Shown here piece by piece: positions 6,260 through 12,669 of a DNA stretch of 12,669 bases. Source of the stretch: Moraxellaceae bacterium (GTDB lineage Bacteria > Pseudomonadota > Gammaproteobacteria > Pseudomonadales > Moraxellaceae); the NCBI GenBank assembly GCA_030146505.1, contig JASLCO010000245.1, positions 1 to 12,669 of the forward strand, written 5' to 3'. The notes beneath the pieces are model-generated. The model ran no database searches and was not told where the DNA came from. It saw only the letters and a list, made by a program, of their open reading frames with translations. The translations under genes were made by a program, and so were the position numbers. Within the stretch, counting starts at the first letter, position 1; the number at the start of each line of letters is the position of its first letter.

Positions 6260-7411
6260 TCAGGCTGCCAGCTTCTGCCCGTTTTCAAGTGCGTGTGGTA
6301 CGGGCTTGGCATGCATGCGGTTGGCGCGCTTGAAGGTGCCGAAATCGTTGAAGCGTATGCCGTTCTCCCGCATCAGTGGATACAGGCCGGGAGCCAGCCA
6401 CTGGCGGATGTAGAACGGGTCGCGCACGACGAAGTGGTGGAAGGCATGCGTGCCGGCGAAGTTGAAGCAGAACAGGTGCAGCGGAATCACTAAAGGAGAG
6501 GTCCATATCTGGCACTGCTGCACGATGTTGCCTTTTTCCACGTCGCCGTAGTAGTGCATGTTGGAGCTGACGAAGTGCAGGCAGAAGGTGCGCAGCGCGT
6601 TCGGGGCGGCAATCACCACGGCGTAGAAATTCACCACGTCCACCACGCTTTGCAGGGCCGCCGGAATGGCGGGATGGATGCCGAAAAGACCCAGCGTGAT
6701 GAGCGTGGCGTGATAGACGATGAAGCCGTGCCACAGTGTGTAGTTGATGGCACCGAGCGGGAAATAGCCGAGGAGGTTCTCGCGGGCGATTTCATGCGCT
6801 TCTTCCTTGTTCTTGGCGACTTCGCGCACGAAGGCGCGTGTCATCTTGAACGTCGCCACCGGGCGCAGGAACACGGCCAGCATGTTGTCGCCGGTCATGA
6901 GCAGGCGCCTGATGCCCCATTTTTCGCCATTGGTGATGCCGCGTTCTTCCAGGTCGGTTTCCGTGCCGGACACCTTGTGGTGGTGGATGTGCAGGCGGCG
7001 GCGCACCCAGGGACTGATGGTGCTGGGGCGGAACAGCCAGACGCCGGCCAGCATGAAATCGTTCCAGAACTTGTTCTTGCGGAAATACATCATGTGGATG
7101 AGGTCGTGTTCGAGCTCATGCAGCAGGGACATGCAGACGGCGGCCACGGGAATGGCCACATACCAGGCAAAGACACCGCTGTAATAGGCGAAAGCCGTAC
7201 CCAGGATGCCGGCGATGCTGGCCCAGAAGATGGCCATGCCGATGGCGTTCTGGTGTTTTTCCAGCCACGGATGGCGGGTGCGCAGGGCATTGCCGGCTTC
7301 CAGGATGCCCTGGCGTATGCGCTGGCTGCGGGCGGCGTCGGTGGCGTTGATGCGTTGCTCCGAGGCAAGGCGCGAGGTGCTGGGTGCGGTGCTGCTCGTC
7401 ATGGATGTCAT
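6260..7411 (-). CDS. Integral-membrane fatty acid desaturase
   Basis: A 383-residue membrane di-iron desaturase. The three histidine boxes are present: HELEHD (His98, His102), HIHHH (141-145) and THAFHH (His322, His325, His326). Hydrophobic segments lie at about residues 56-76, 80-97, 225-245 and 258-272, with others near 305-320. The enzyme introduces a cis double bond into an acyl chain (lipid-, CoA- or ACP-linked) using O2 and an electron donor; no redox partner gene is in the window. The ATG at 7411 has GAGG 8 nt ahead; ATG at 7402 (Met4) is an alternative. It is divergent from the AraC regulator, which probably controls it. The last codon touches a palindromic repeat. Regiospecificity cannot be read from the sequence. 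Confidence 0.92.
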   Translation of the reverse strand: MTSMTSSTAPSTSRLASEQRINATDAARSQRIRQGILEAGNALRTRHPWLEKHQNAIGMAIFWASIAGILGTAFAYYSGVFAWYVAIPVAAVCMSLLHELEHDLIHMMYFRKNKFWNDFMLAGVWLFRPSTISPWVRRRLHIHHHKVSGTETDLEERGITNGEKWGIRRLLMTGDNMLAVFLRPVATFKMTRAFVREVAKNKEEAHEIARENLLGYFPLGAINYTLWHGFIVYHATLITLGLFGIHPAIPAALQSVVDVVNFYAVVIAAPNALRTFCLHFVSSNMHYYGDVEKGNIVQQCQIWTSPLVIPLHLFCFNFAGTHAFHHFVVRDPFYIRQWLAPGLYPLMRENGIRFNDFGTFKRANRMHAKPVPHALENGQKLAA

Positions 7412-7521
7412 GGGGTGTCCCTCGTACGGCGGGCAATCCGGCCCGGTTGTTGTGTGCCTGTTTCCAGGCTGCGGGTAGGCTAGGGCGCGGCAGGGCAGTA
7501 TGCTTTGCCGGACATGCCAAG

Positions 7522-7555
7522 CTGTTGACCCAACGCGCCGGTCTGTTGCGCCGGC
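7522..7555. promoter_or_regulatory. Candidate direct-repeat operator in the desaturase/AraC intergenic region
   Basis: CTGTTG-N2-CC-N2-C occurs twice, starting at 7522 and 7543, 21 bp apart (two helical turns), in the region between the divergent desaturase and AraC genes. AraC-family proteins often bind direct repeats on one DNA face. GCGCCGG is also repeated at 7535 and 7548. In GC-rich DNA this may be chance. Confidence 0.3.
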
Positions 7556-7645
7556 CGCCAGCAGGTGGCAAGGACGGATACCCTAAAGAAGTGCCGACAG
7601 CCGCCGTGCTGATCGGTGCCAGATGCCCTAGCTGCAGGCCTTCAC

Positions 7646-8644
7646 ATGCTCGGAACCTTCCACAACTGGATGCTCATCCTCGGCCGCACACTCAAAGCCT
7701 CCGGCCACGACCTGCAGGCCGGGCTGGCCGCTGCCGGCCTGCAGGTGGACGAGGGCAGCAGTTCCGGCCGCCTGCCGGTGGAGCTGACACGCCGTATCTG
7801 GAGCGTGGCGGAACAGCAGGGCGGCGACCCGGTGCTGGGTCTGTCCATGCTGGAGCAGATTGATTTCACCGATTTTGGCGAACTGGGTGTGGTCATGGTC
7901 GCGGGGGGCAGCTTGCCGCAGGTCATGGAGCGCATTGCGCGCTTCCACCGCCTGCTCACCGATGCCATGTATTACGAGATCGTGGAGAGGGCCGACACGC
8001 TGGCCATCACCATCCATACCCGTGGTGACCCGCACTGGCGCGCCGTGGAGTTCGCCTCGGCCCTCATCGTCCGCCTGCTGCGTTTCCGTCTGAATCCGCC
8101 GCCGGATCCCCTGTCGGTCTCGCTGGCTTTCCACAATCCGGCAGGACAGGCGGCTTACGAGGCGTATTTCGCCTGCCCGGTGCAGCAGGACGCAGCGGCC
8201 ACCACCCTGGTGCTGCCGCTGGCAGCTTATCGCGAGGCGCCACTGGGTTCGGAGGTGGCGCGCCAGTTCGAACCGCTGCTGGAGCAGAAACTGGCCTCGC
8301 TGGAAGGCGATGCGAGCTGGTCGGCCCGTGTCAGCCAGCTCATACGCCAGCGCCTGGCCGACGCCGAGCCCACGTTGGCCGATATCGCTTCCTGCCTGCA
8401 TGTGAGCACGCGCAGCCTGCAGCGCCACCTGGGTGGCGAGGGCAAGACCTTCCAGGAAGTGCTGGACGAGACGAGGCGCGAGATTGCCCGGCAGTGGCTG
8501 TCCGGCACGGCGGGCAAGCTGCGCTCCCTGACCGAACTGGCGCTCTTGCTCGGTTTTTCCAGCAGCAGTGCGTTTTCCCGTGCCTTCCGGCGCTGGTTCG
8601 ACATGACGCCGGGGCAGGCCGCGCGCGAGCAAAGCCTGCGCTAG
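7646..8644 (+). CDS. AraC-family transcriptional regulator (arabinose-binding-like sensor domain)
   Basis: A 332-residue regulator. Residues 15-195 match the AraC_arabinose_bd-type ligand domain of OruR/ArgR-like regulators (LPVELTRRIWSVAEQQGGDPVLGLSMLE, FGELGVVMVAGGSLPQVMERIARFHRLLTDAMYYEI, GQAAYEAYFACPV). Residues 225-327 are the double helix-turn-helix: LADIASCLHVSTRSLQRHLGGEGKTFQEVLDETRREIARQWL, then SLTELALLLGFSSSSAFSRAFRRWFDMTPGQ. Its ligand is unknown; its position head-to-head with a fatty acid desaturase suggests a fatty-acid or membrane cue. I chose ATG 7646; an in-frame GTG at 7616 would add 10 residues, and neither has a good Shine-Dalgarno sequence. It is followed after 211 bp by the histidine kinase, with a CRP-like site between, so the kinase probably has its own promoter. 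Confidence 0.9.
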   Translation: MLGTFHNWMLILGRTLKASGHDLQAGLAAAGLQVDEGSSSGRLPVELTRRIWSVAEQQGGDPVLGLSMLEQIDFTDFGELGVVMVAGGSLPQVMERIARFHRLLTDAMYYEIVERADTLAITIHTRGDPHWRAVEFASALIVRLLRFRLNPPPDPLSVSLAFHNPAGQAAYEAYFACPVQQDAAATTLVLPLAAYREAPLGSEVARQFEPLLEQKLASLEGDASWSARVSQLIRQRLADAEPTLADIASCLHVSTRSLQRHLGGEGKTFQEVLDETRREIARQWLSGTAGKLRSLTELALLLGFSSSSAFSRAFRRWFDMTPGQAAREQSLR

Positions 8645-8673
8645 GGCCTGCTCGGTCACAGCCTTGCCGCAGA

Positions 8674-8689
8674 TGTGATGGACATCACA
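8674..8689. promoter_or_regulatory. Perfect CRP/Vfr-type binding site
   Basis: TGTGATGGACATCACA is an exact match to the CRP consensus TGTGA-N6-TCACA, with the palindrome extending into the spacer (TGTGATG / CATCACA). It lies about 170 bp upstream of the kinase start and just after the AraC stop. CRP, Vfr and related cAMP-binding regulators use this motif. Regulation of the kinase operon is inferred; no clear -10 was identified. Confidence 0.6.
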
Positions 8690-8716
8690 CTTTCGTGGCC
8701 GACCACCTCTTTCGTC

Positions 8717-8732
8717 TGTGACATATGCCACG
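8717..8732. promoter_or_regulatory. Degenerate second CRP-like half-site
   Basis: TGTGA at 8717-8721 followed after 6 nt by CCACG (three of five matches to TCACA). Its centre is 43 bp from the perfect site, about four helical turns, so two dimers would lie on the same DNA face. It may equally be chance. CATATG in its spacer could overlap a weak -10 element. Confidence 0.3.
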
Positions 8733-8759
8733 CTTCCGGAGGCTCTTGCCGCCTGTCTG

Positions 8760-8785
8760 CCGTGCCGGCATGGTTCATGGCACGG
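8760..8785 (+). other. Hairpin in the leader of the kinase gene
   Basis: CCGTGCC (8760-8766) and GGCACGG (8779-8785) pair around a 12-nt loop; an alternative pairing uses CATG/CATG inside it with a bulge. No T run follows, so it is not a terminator. It is placed in the probable 5' untranslated region of the kinase mRNA, followed by an A-rich tract (about 8791-8818). Role unknown. Confidence 0.35.
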
Positions 8786-8855
8786 TTCCAAGAACAAGAA
8801 AAAACGGAAAAAACAACAATTGCGGCGGGATGCCGCGACCTGATGGGGCTCCTTC

Positions 8856-11800
8856 ATGTCGCCAGTGCTTCTGCTAGTCCTTCTCCTGGTCGTCATGGCC
8901 ACCCTGCTCGCCGCGCTCCTGTGGCTCTGGCTGCAACAGCGCCAGCAGCAGCGGATGCTGGGCCTGCGCCTTGAGGCCAGCGAGGCGCAGTATCACCAGG
9001 TCATGTTCGTTTCCGATCTCTGCATGGCGGTGCTGGACGAAACCTGCCATGTCACCGACTGGAATCCCGCGCTGGAAAAGCTCTACGACTGCCAGCGGGC
9101 CGAGGCCGTGGGCCAGCAATTCTTCCTCAGGTTTGCACCGCCACGCGAAGGGCCGGCGCTGTCGGCCCGGGTCATGGCCATGCGTGGCAGCGACGAGGTT
9201 TTCGAGTTCAGTTTCAATGTGCCCATGGGCAGCGGTCTGCCGCGCGTTGTCCACTGGCGTGCCCGCCATTTTACGGACCTTAACGACGGACGCCGCTATC
9301 TCTCGCTGGTGGGCAATGACGTGACGGCGCTGGAAACGGCACTGGAGCAACTGGCTGGCAGCGAGGCGCGGTTCCGCCAGATGTTTGAATCCCTGCCGGC
9401 GGCGCTGGCGCTGATCGACCCCGAAGGCCGCCTGCGCATGGTGAATTCCGAAAGCGCCCGCTTTTTCGGCTACGACGCCCCCGAGCAGATGGTGGCGCTC
9501 AATGTGCAGGAACTGATCCATCCCGATGACCGCCACGCCAGTGCACTGGCGCTGGCGGCCTTGCAGGCACGGTCGGAGCGCCTCTACCAGATGGAAACCT
9601 GCTATCTGCGCCGTGATGGTGGCGTGCGCTGGGGCCATGCGCGGGGCGTGCTGGTCGAACTGGCGCCGGGGCAGCAGTTCCTGCTGACGCAGATCAGCGA
9701 TGTGCATGAACGCAAGCAGACGGAAAAGGCGCTCATGGAAAGCGAGCGTCGCCTGGCCACGCTCATCGCCAATCTTTCCGGCGCGGTGTACCGCTACGAT
9801 TTCCAGCCCGGCAAGCAGGCCCTGCATCACGACTGCGTGCCGGCTTTCCTGAGCGATGGCGTGGAAGTGCTGACCGGCCAGCAGCGCCAGCTTTTCCTGA
9901 GCGTGGACAAGCGCCATACCCTGGGCGAATTGCTGCTGCCGGAAGACAAGCCGCGCGTGCAGCAGGCGCTGGCGGAGGCCATGGCCGGCGATGGCCGCTT
10001 CGAGGTGATCTACCGCCTGCGCCACGGCATTTCCGGCATACGCTGGATTGCCGAGCACGGCCTGCTGTGGCAGCGGCCCGACGGCAGCTGGACCGTGGAC
10101 GGCCATCTCACCGACATCAGCAGCGAGCGCGAGGCACGCCGCTCGGAAGAGGTCTATCGCGCGCTCGTGGCGGAAACGCACACGGGTTATCTCTGCCTCA
10201 ATGCCAGCGGTCGCATCCTGGAAGTGAACGAGCCCTACTGCGCCATGTTCGGCCTTGCCGATGCCACGCAGGTGCAGGGGCGCTTGCTGGAAGAAGTGTT
10301 TCCCACCTACGCCGACACAGTGCGTGGCTTCCTGGCTGTCGTGCTGCGCGATGGTGGCGTGCACGATGCCGAATTGCGCTACACCCATGCCGATGGCCGC
10401 AACGTGCACGCGCTGACCAATGCCATTGCCGTCAACGACGGCGACCATGTCGTGGTGAAATGCCTGCTGGTGGACATTTCCCGCATGCGTCAGAGCGAGC
10501 GTGAGCGCCGCGAATCCGAGCAGCGTTACCGCAGCCTCTTCGATACCAATATCAACGGCATCTGCTTCCTTTCCTTAGGGGGCGAAGTGGAGCAGGCCAA
10601 TCCCGCGCTGTGCCGCCTGCTGGGCCTGGCGGCTGGCGATGTGGCCAGTGTCGGGCGGAATTTCCAGGAGGTCACGGCACCGGCATGGCAGGAGGCGGAT
10701 GCGCGGGCGCGCGAACAAATCCTCATGCGCGGCTGGTGTGATTCCTATCGCAAGGAACTGCGCCATGCCGACGGCAGCCATGTGCCGGTTTCCATACAGG
10801 CCTGGCTGGTGCGCGACGACAATGAAGCGCCGCAGCGCATCATGTGCGTGGTACGCGACATCACCGACATCACGCGCATGGAGGCCGAGCGCGACCAGCT
10901 CCAGCAAGGCCTGCGCCAGGCCCAGAAAATGGAAGCCGTGGGCCAGCTGGCCGGCGGCATCGCGCATGACTTCAACAACATCCTTGCCAGCATCCTGGGC
11001 TATGCCGAGCTGGCGGCGCGCCGCCAGCCGCAAACGGGTGATGCCAGGCTGGGTGTTTATCTCGAGCAGATCCATGCCGCCGGCGAGCGCGCGCGCGACC
11101 TCATACGCCAGCTCCTGCTGTTCAGCCGTGCCGGCAGCAAGGAAGCGCGCGTGCAGGCGCTGCCGGAACTTTTGCAGGAAACCGCGAGCATGCTGCGCCC
11201 GACCTTGCCGGCCAGCCTGCGCCTGCGCACCTATATCAACCAGCAGTTGCCGCCGGTGCGCGTGGATTCCGTCGGCATGCAGCAGGTGGTGATGAACCTG
11301 GTCATCAATGCGCGCGATGCCTGTGAGGCACATGGCGAGGTCAAGCTCATCGCCCGGCATTCGTCCGCACGCGGCCTGCGCTGCGCATCCTGCCACGAGG
11401 AGTTGCGCGGGCACTGGGTGGAGGTGGCGGTGAGCGACCAGGGACCGGGCATCACGCCGGAATTGCGCGAGCGCATTTTCGATCCTTTCTTCACCACCAA
11501 GGGCGTGGGGCAGGGCACCGGCATGGGGCTGGCCGTGGTGCATGGTGTCGTGCATGAATTCGGCGGCCATGTGGTGCTGGACAGCAGCCGCGGGACCACC
11601 ACCTTCCGCGTGCTGCTGCCCGAGGGCGAAGCGGCAGCCGTGATGCAGCAGCCGTCAGTGGAAGCGGAACTTCAGGCCGGCCGTGGCGAAAGCATCATGG
11701 TGGTGGATGACGATGCGCAGGTGGCCGGCATGCTGGGCGAACTGCTGTGCTCGGCCGGCTATGCGCCGCTGGTGTTCACCGACAGCACGGAGGCCGCCAT

Positions 11801-12089
11801 GCAACTGGAGGATGTGGCCACGCCGGTGGCTGCCCTGATTACCGACCAGGTGATGCCGGGACTGGAAGGCGATGAGCTCATGCATCTGGCACGGCGCTAT
11901 CGTCCGGCCCTGCCGGTGATACGGCTCAGTGCGCAGGGCGCGCTGTTGCCGGAAGGCGCCGATGCGCCGGTGCTGGTCAAACCGGTGCAGGGCCAGCAAT
12001 TGCTGCTGGTGCTGCAACAGGTCATGCAGCATTCCCTGTGGCAGGCAGACCGCCCGCCCGGCACGGAGTATGAACCCCTGGACAGATGA
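8856..12089 (+). CDS. Membrane-anchored multi-PAS hybrid sensor histidine kinase
   Basis: A 1077-residue protein. One N-terminal transmembrane helix (residues 3-27) with no room for a periplasmic domain is followed by about five PAS/PAC units (roughly 45-155, 170-285, 295-425, 430-545, 555-675). The HisKA domain holds the phospho-accepting His704 in GQLAGGIAHDFNNILASILGYAEL. The HATPase domain has the N box NLVINARDA (814-822), G1 DQGPGI (861), F box FDPFFTTKG (876) and G2 GQGTGMGL (885-892). A Cys-x-x-Cys-His insert (843-847) precedes G1. The C-terminal receiver (945-1057) has the acidic trio at 951-953, phospho-acceptor Asp997, Ser1025 and Lys1042. PAS signals inside the cytoplasm probably drive autophosphorylation and transfer to Asp997 or to the receiver protein encoded next. 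There is no Hpt domain in the window. The ATG at 8856 starts the transmembrane helix; Shine-Dalgarno is weak. Confidence 0.94.
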   Translation: MSPVLLLVLLLVVMATLLAALLWLWLQQRQQQRMLGLRLEASEAQYHQVMFVSDLCMAVLDETCHVTDWNPALEKLYDCQRAEAVGQQFFLRFAPPREGPALSARVMAMRGSDEVFEFSFNVPMGSGLPRVVHWRARHFTDLNDGRRYLSLVGNDVTALETALEQLAGSEARFRQMFESLPAALALIDPEGRLRMVNSESARFFGYDAPEQMVALNVQELIHPDDRHASALALAALQARSERLYQMETCYLRRDGGVRWGHARGVLVELAPGQQFLLTQISDVHERKQTEKALMESERRLATLIANLSGAVYRYDFQPGKQALHHDCVPAFLSDGVEVLTGQQRQLFLSVDKRHTLGELLLPEDKPRVQQALAEAMAGDGRFEVIYRLRHGISGIRWIAEHGLLWQRPDGSWTVDGHLTDISSEREARRSEEVYRALVAETHTGYLCLNASGRILEVNEPYCAMFGLADATQVQGRLLEEVFPTYADTVRGFLAVVLRDGGVHDAELRYTHADGRNVHALTNAIAVNDGDHVVVKCLLVDISRMRQSERERRESEQRYRSLFDTNINGICFLSLGGEVEQANPALCRLLGLAAGDVASVGRNFQEVTAPAWQEADARAREQILMRGWCDSYRKELRHADGSHVPVSIQAWLVRDDNEAPQRIMCVVRDITDITRMEAERDQLQQGLRQAQKMEAVGQLAGGIAHDFNNILASILGYAELAARRQPQTGDARLGVYLEQIHAAGERARDLIRQLLLFSRAGSKEARVQALPELLQETASMLRPTLPASLRLRTYINQQLPPVRVDSVGMQQVVMNLVINARDACEAHGEVKLIARHSSARGLRCASCHEELRGHWVEVAVSDQGPGITPELRERIFDPFFTTKGVGQGTGMGLAVVHGVVHEFGGHVVLDSSRGTTTFRVLLPEGEAAAVMQQPSVEAELQAGRGESIMVVDDDAQVAGMLGELLCSAGYAPLVFTDSTEAAMQLEDVATPVAALITDQVMPGLEGDELMHLARRYRPALPVIRLSAQGALLPEGADAPVLVKPVQGQQLLLVLQQVMQHSLWQADRPPGTEYEPLDR

Positions 12090-12090
12090 C

Positions 12091-12477
12091 ATGCACAGCA
12101 AGCCCGCCCACGTACTCATCGTCGAAGACGATCCCCTGCTGCGGCGTTATCTGGAAGACGCCCTGCAGGAATGCGGCTATCTCACGCATTCTGCCGGCGA
12201 TGGCAGCGAGGCCGCCGACTGGCTGCACGCCCACCACGTTGACCTCGTGCTGGCCGATGAACTCCTGCCCGGCAAGGGCGGCCTGCGCCTCCTGGAGGAA
12301 ATCCGCCAGCAGAGACAGCATGTACCGGTAGTCGCCATTGCAGGCCGGGGTCACCCCGATGCCGGCAAGAATGGCTTGTCTCTGGTGCAGGCCATGGGCG
12401 TGGACGCCACGCTGGAAAAACCGTTCTCGCTGATGGAACTGGAAAGCACCCTGGCAGATGTGCTGACGCGGCATTGA
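12091..12477 (+). CDS. Stand-alone response regulator receiver (CheY-like, no output domain)
   Basis: A 128-residue single receiver domain: VLIVEDDPLLRRYLEDAL (acidic Glu12-Asp14), DLVLADELLPG with phospho-acceptor Asp56, and LEKPFS with Lys110. The usual switch Thr/Ser after beta-4 is replaced by Ala84 (VPVVAIAGRG), which is uncommon and may alter signalling or phosphatase sensitivity. No DNA-binding or enzymatic output domain is fused. ATG 12091 begins one base after the kinase stop, so translation is almost certainly coupled; an in-frame ATG at 12070 would overlap the kinase by 20 bp and add seven residues. The likely partner is the upstream kinase, but whether it takes phosphate from His704 or relays it to an unseen Hpt is unknown. 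Confidence 0.9.
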   Translation: MHSKPAHVLIVEDDPLLRRYLEDALQECGYLTHSAGDGSEAADWLHAHHVDLVLADELLPGKGGLRLLEEIRQQRQHVPVVAIAGRGHPDAGKNGLSLVQAMGVDATLEKPFSLMELESTLADVLTRH

Positions 12478-12600
12478 TGCCCGTCGTTTTCAAAAAAGGA
12501 TTTGTGACCTTGGGGAGCCAGGAGCGTTTTCACGCCCTCCCGCAAGAGAGGACGCGCTGCTTTGTCGTGCAGGGGGCTTTCAGCAAAATGAGGATTGATG

Positions 12601-12625
12601 GGCCGGATTCCCGGCCTTCATTTTT
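12601..12625 (+). terminator. Probable Rho-independent terminator of the kinase/receiver operon
   Basis: GGCCGG (12601-12606), 4-nt loop, CCGGCC (12611-12616), then TTCA and T5. The stem is short but all G-C; the T run begins 4 nt late, and it is 123 bp after the receiver stop, so confidence is moderate. The 12478-12600 stretch shows no gene. Confidence 0.5.
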
Positions 12626-12669
12626 GAACCGATGCTGTTCCGGCGAGCGTCGCGAAAAAAGACCGAATC

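Noticed and set aside
6554..7483. Plus-strand open frame of 309 codons across the desaturase
   Set aside because: Antisense shadow; the opposite strand has all three histidine boxes and membrane helices.
8822..8836. Small hairpin GCGGC/GCCGC just before the kinase start
   Set aside because: Five-bp stem only; no evidence that it controls translation.
7628..8902. Minus-strand open frame of 424 codons across the AraC gene
   Set aside because: Antisense shadow of a well-supported regulator; low-complexity Arg/Gln/His composition and no domain.
8874..10448. Long open frame (524 codons) on the minus strand, antisense to the kinase
   Set aside because: It mirrors the codon bias of the GC-rich kinase gene; its translation is His/Gln/Ala/Arg-rich with no recognisable domain, whereas the plus strand encodes clear PAS and kinase motifs.
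11379..11393. c-type heme attachment site (CXXCH) in the kinase
   Set aside because: Heme c attachment takes place in the periplasm, and this segment is in the cytoplasmic ATPase domain; kept only as a possible metal or redox Cys pair.

Overview
The window looks like a stretch of chromosome from a GC-rich (about 60% by eye) proteobacterium, most likely gammaproteobacterial. The FKBP, pirin and uracil-DNA glycosylase proteins read like those of Pseudomonas/Alcanivorax-type bacteria, and there is a perfect CRP/Vfr-type palindrome; this is an impression from protein style, not a database result. There is no rRNA, tRNA, CRISPR array, transposase or phage gene. Twelve protein genes are supported, one cut off by the left edge.

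Left part (1-3150): the 3' end of a NYN-nuclease/OST-HTH protein gene runs into the end of a compact minus-strand group, FKBP-type prolyl isomerase -> PaaI-type hot-dog thioesterase -> pirin (gaps of 33 and 11 nt), which is probably one operon. Divergent from the FKBP gene is an iron-sulfur type uracil-DNA glycosylase gene with a GTG start.

Middle part (3095-6164): a minus-strand outer-membrane beta-barrel gene with its own terminator, then a 390-bp gene-free stretch with two hairpins. A short GXWXG/DUF4334 gene follows, divergent from an Ada-like O6-alkylguanine-DNA methyltransferase (AraC-type HTH plus methyltransferase). Next is a small secreted glycine-zipper protein gene followed by a very strong bidirectional terminator.

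Right part (6190-12669): a membrane fatty-acid desaturase (minus) faces an AraC-family regulator (plus) across a 234-bp divergent region, a layout that suggests the regulator controls the desaturase. After it comes a two-component unit: a 1077-residue membrane-anchored hybrid histidine kinase with about five PAS domains and a C-terminal receiver, followed one base later by a stand-alone receiver protein with no output domain. A perfect TGTGA-N6-TCACA palindrome and a degenerate second copy 43 bp away lie upstream of the kinase, suggesting cAMP-CRP/Vfr control. A probable terminator lies near the right edge.

Most of the window is ordinary housekeeping and accessory content. The parts most worth a second look are the kinase/receiver unit (CRP-like promoter, a Cys-x-x-Cys-His insert in the ATPase domain, and a lone receiver lacking the switch Thr/Ser) and the dispersed TTCCGG-core palindromes.
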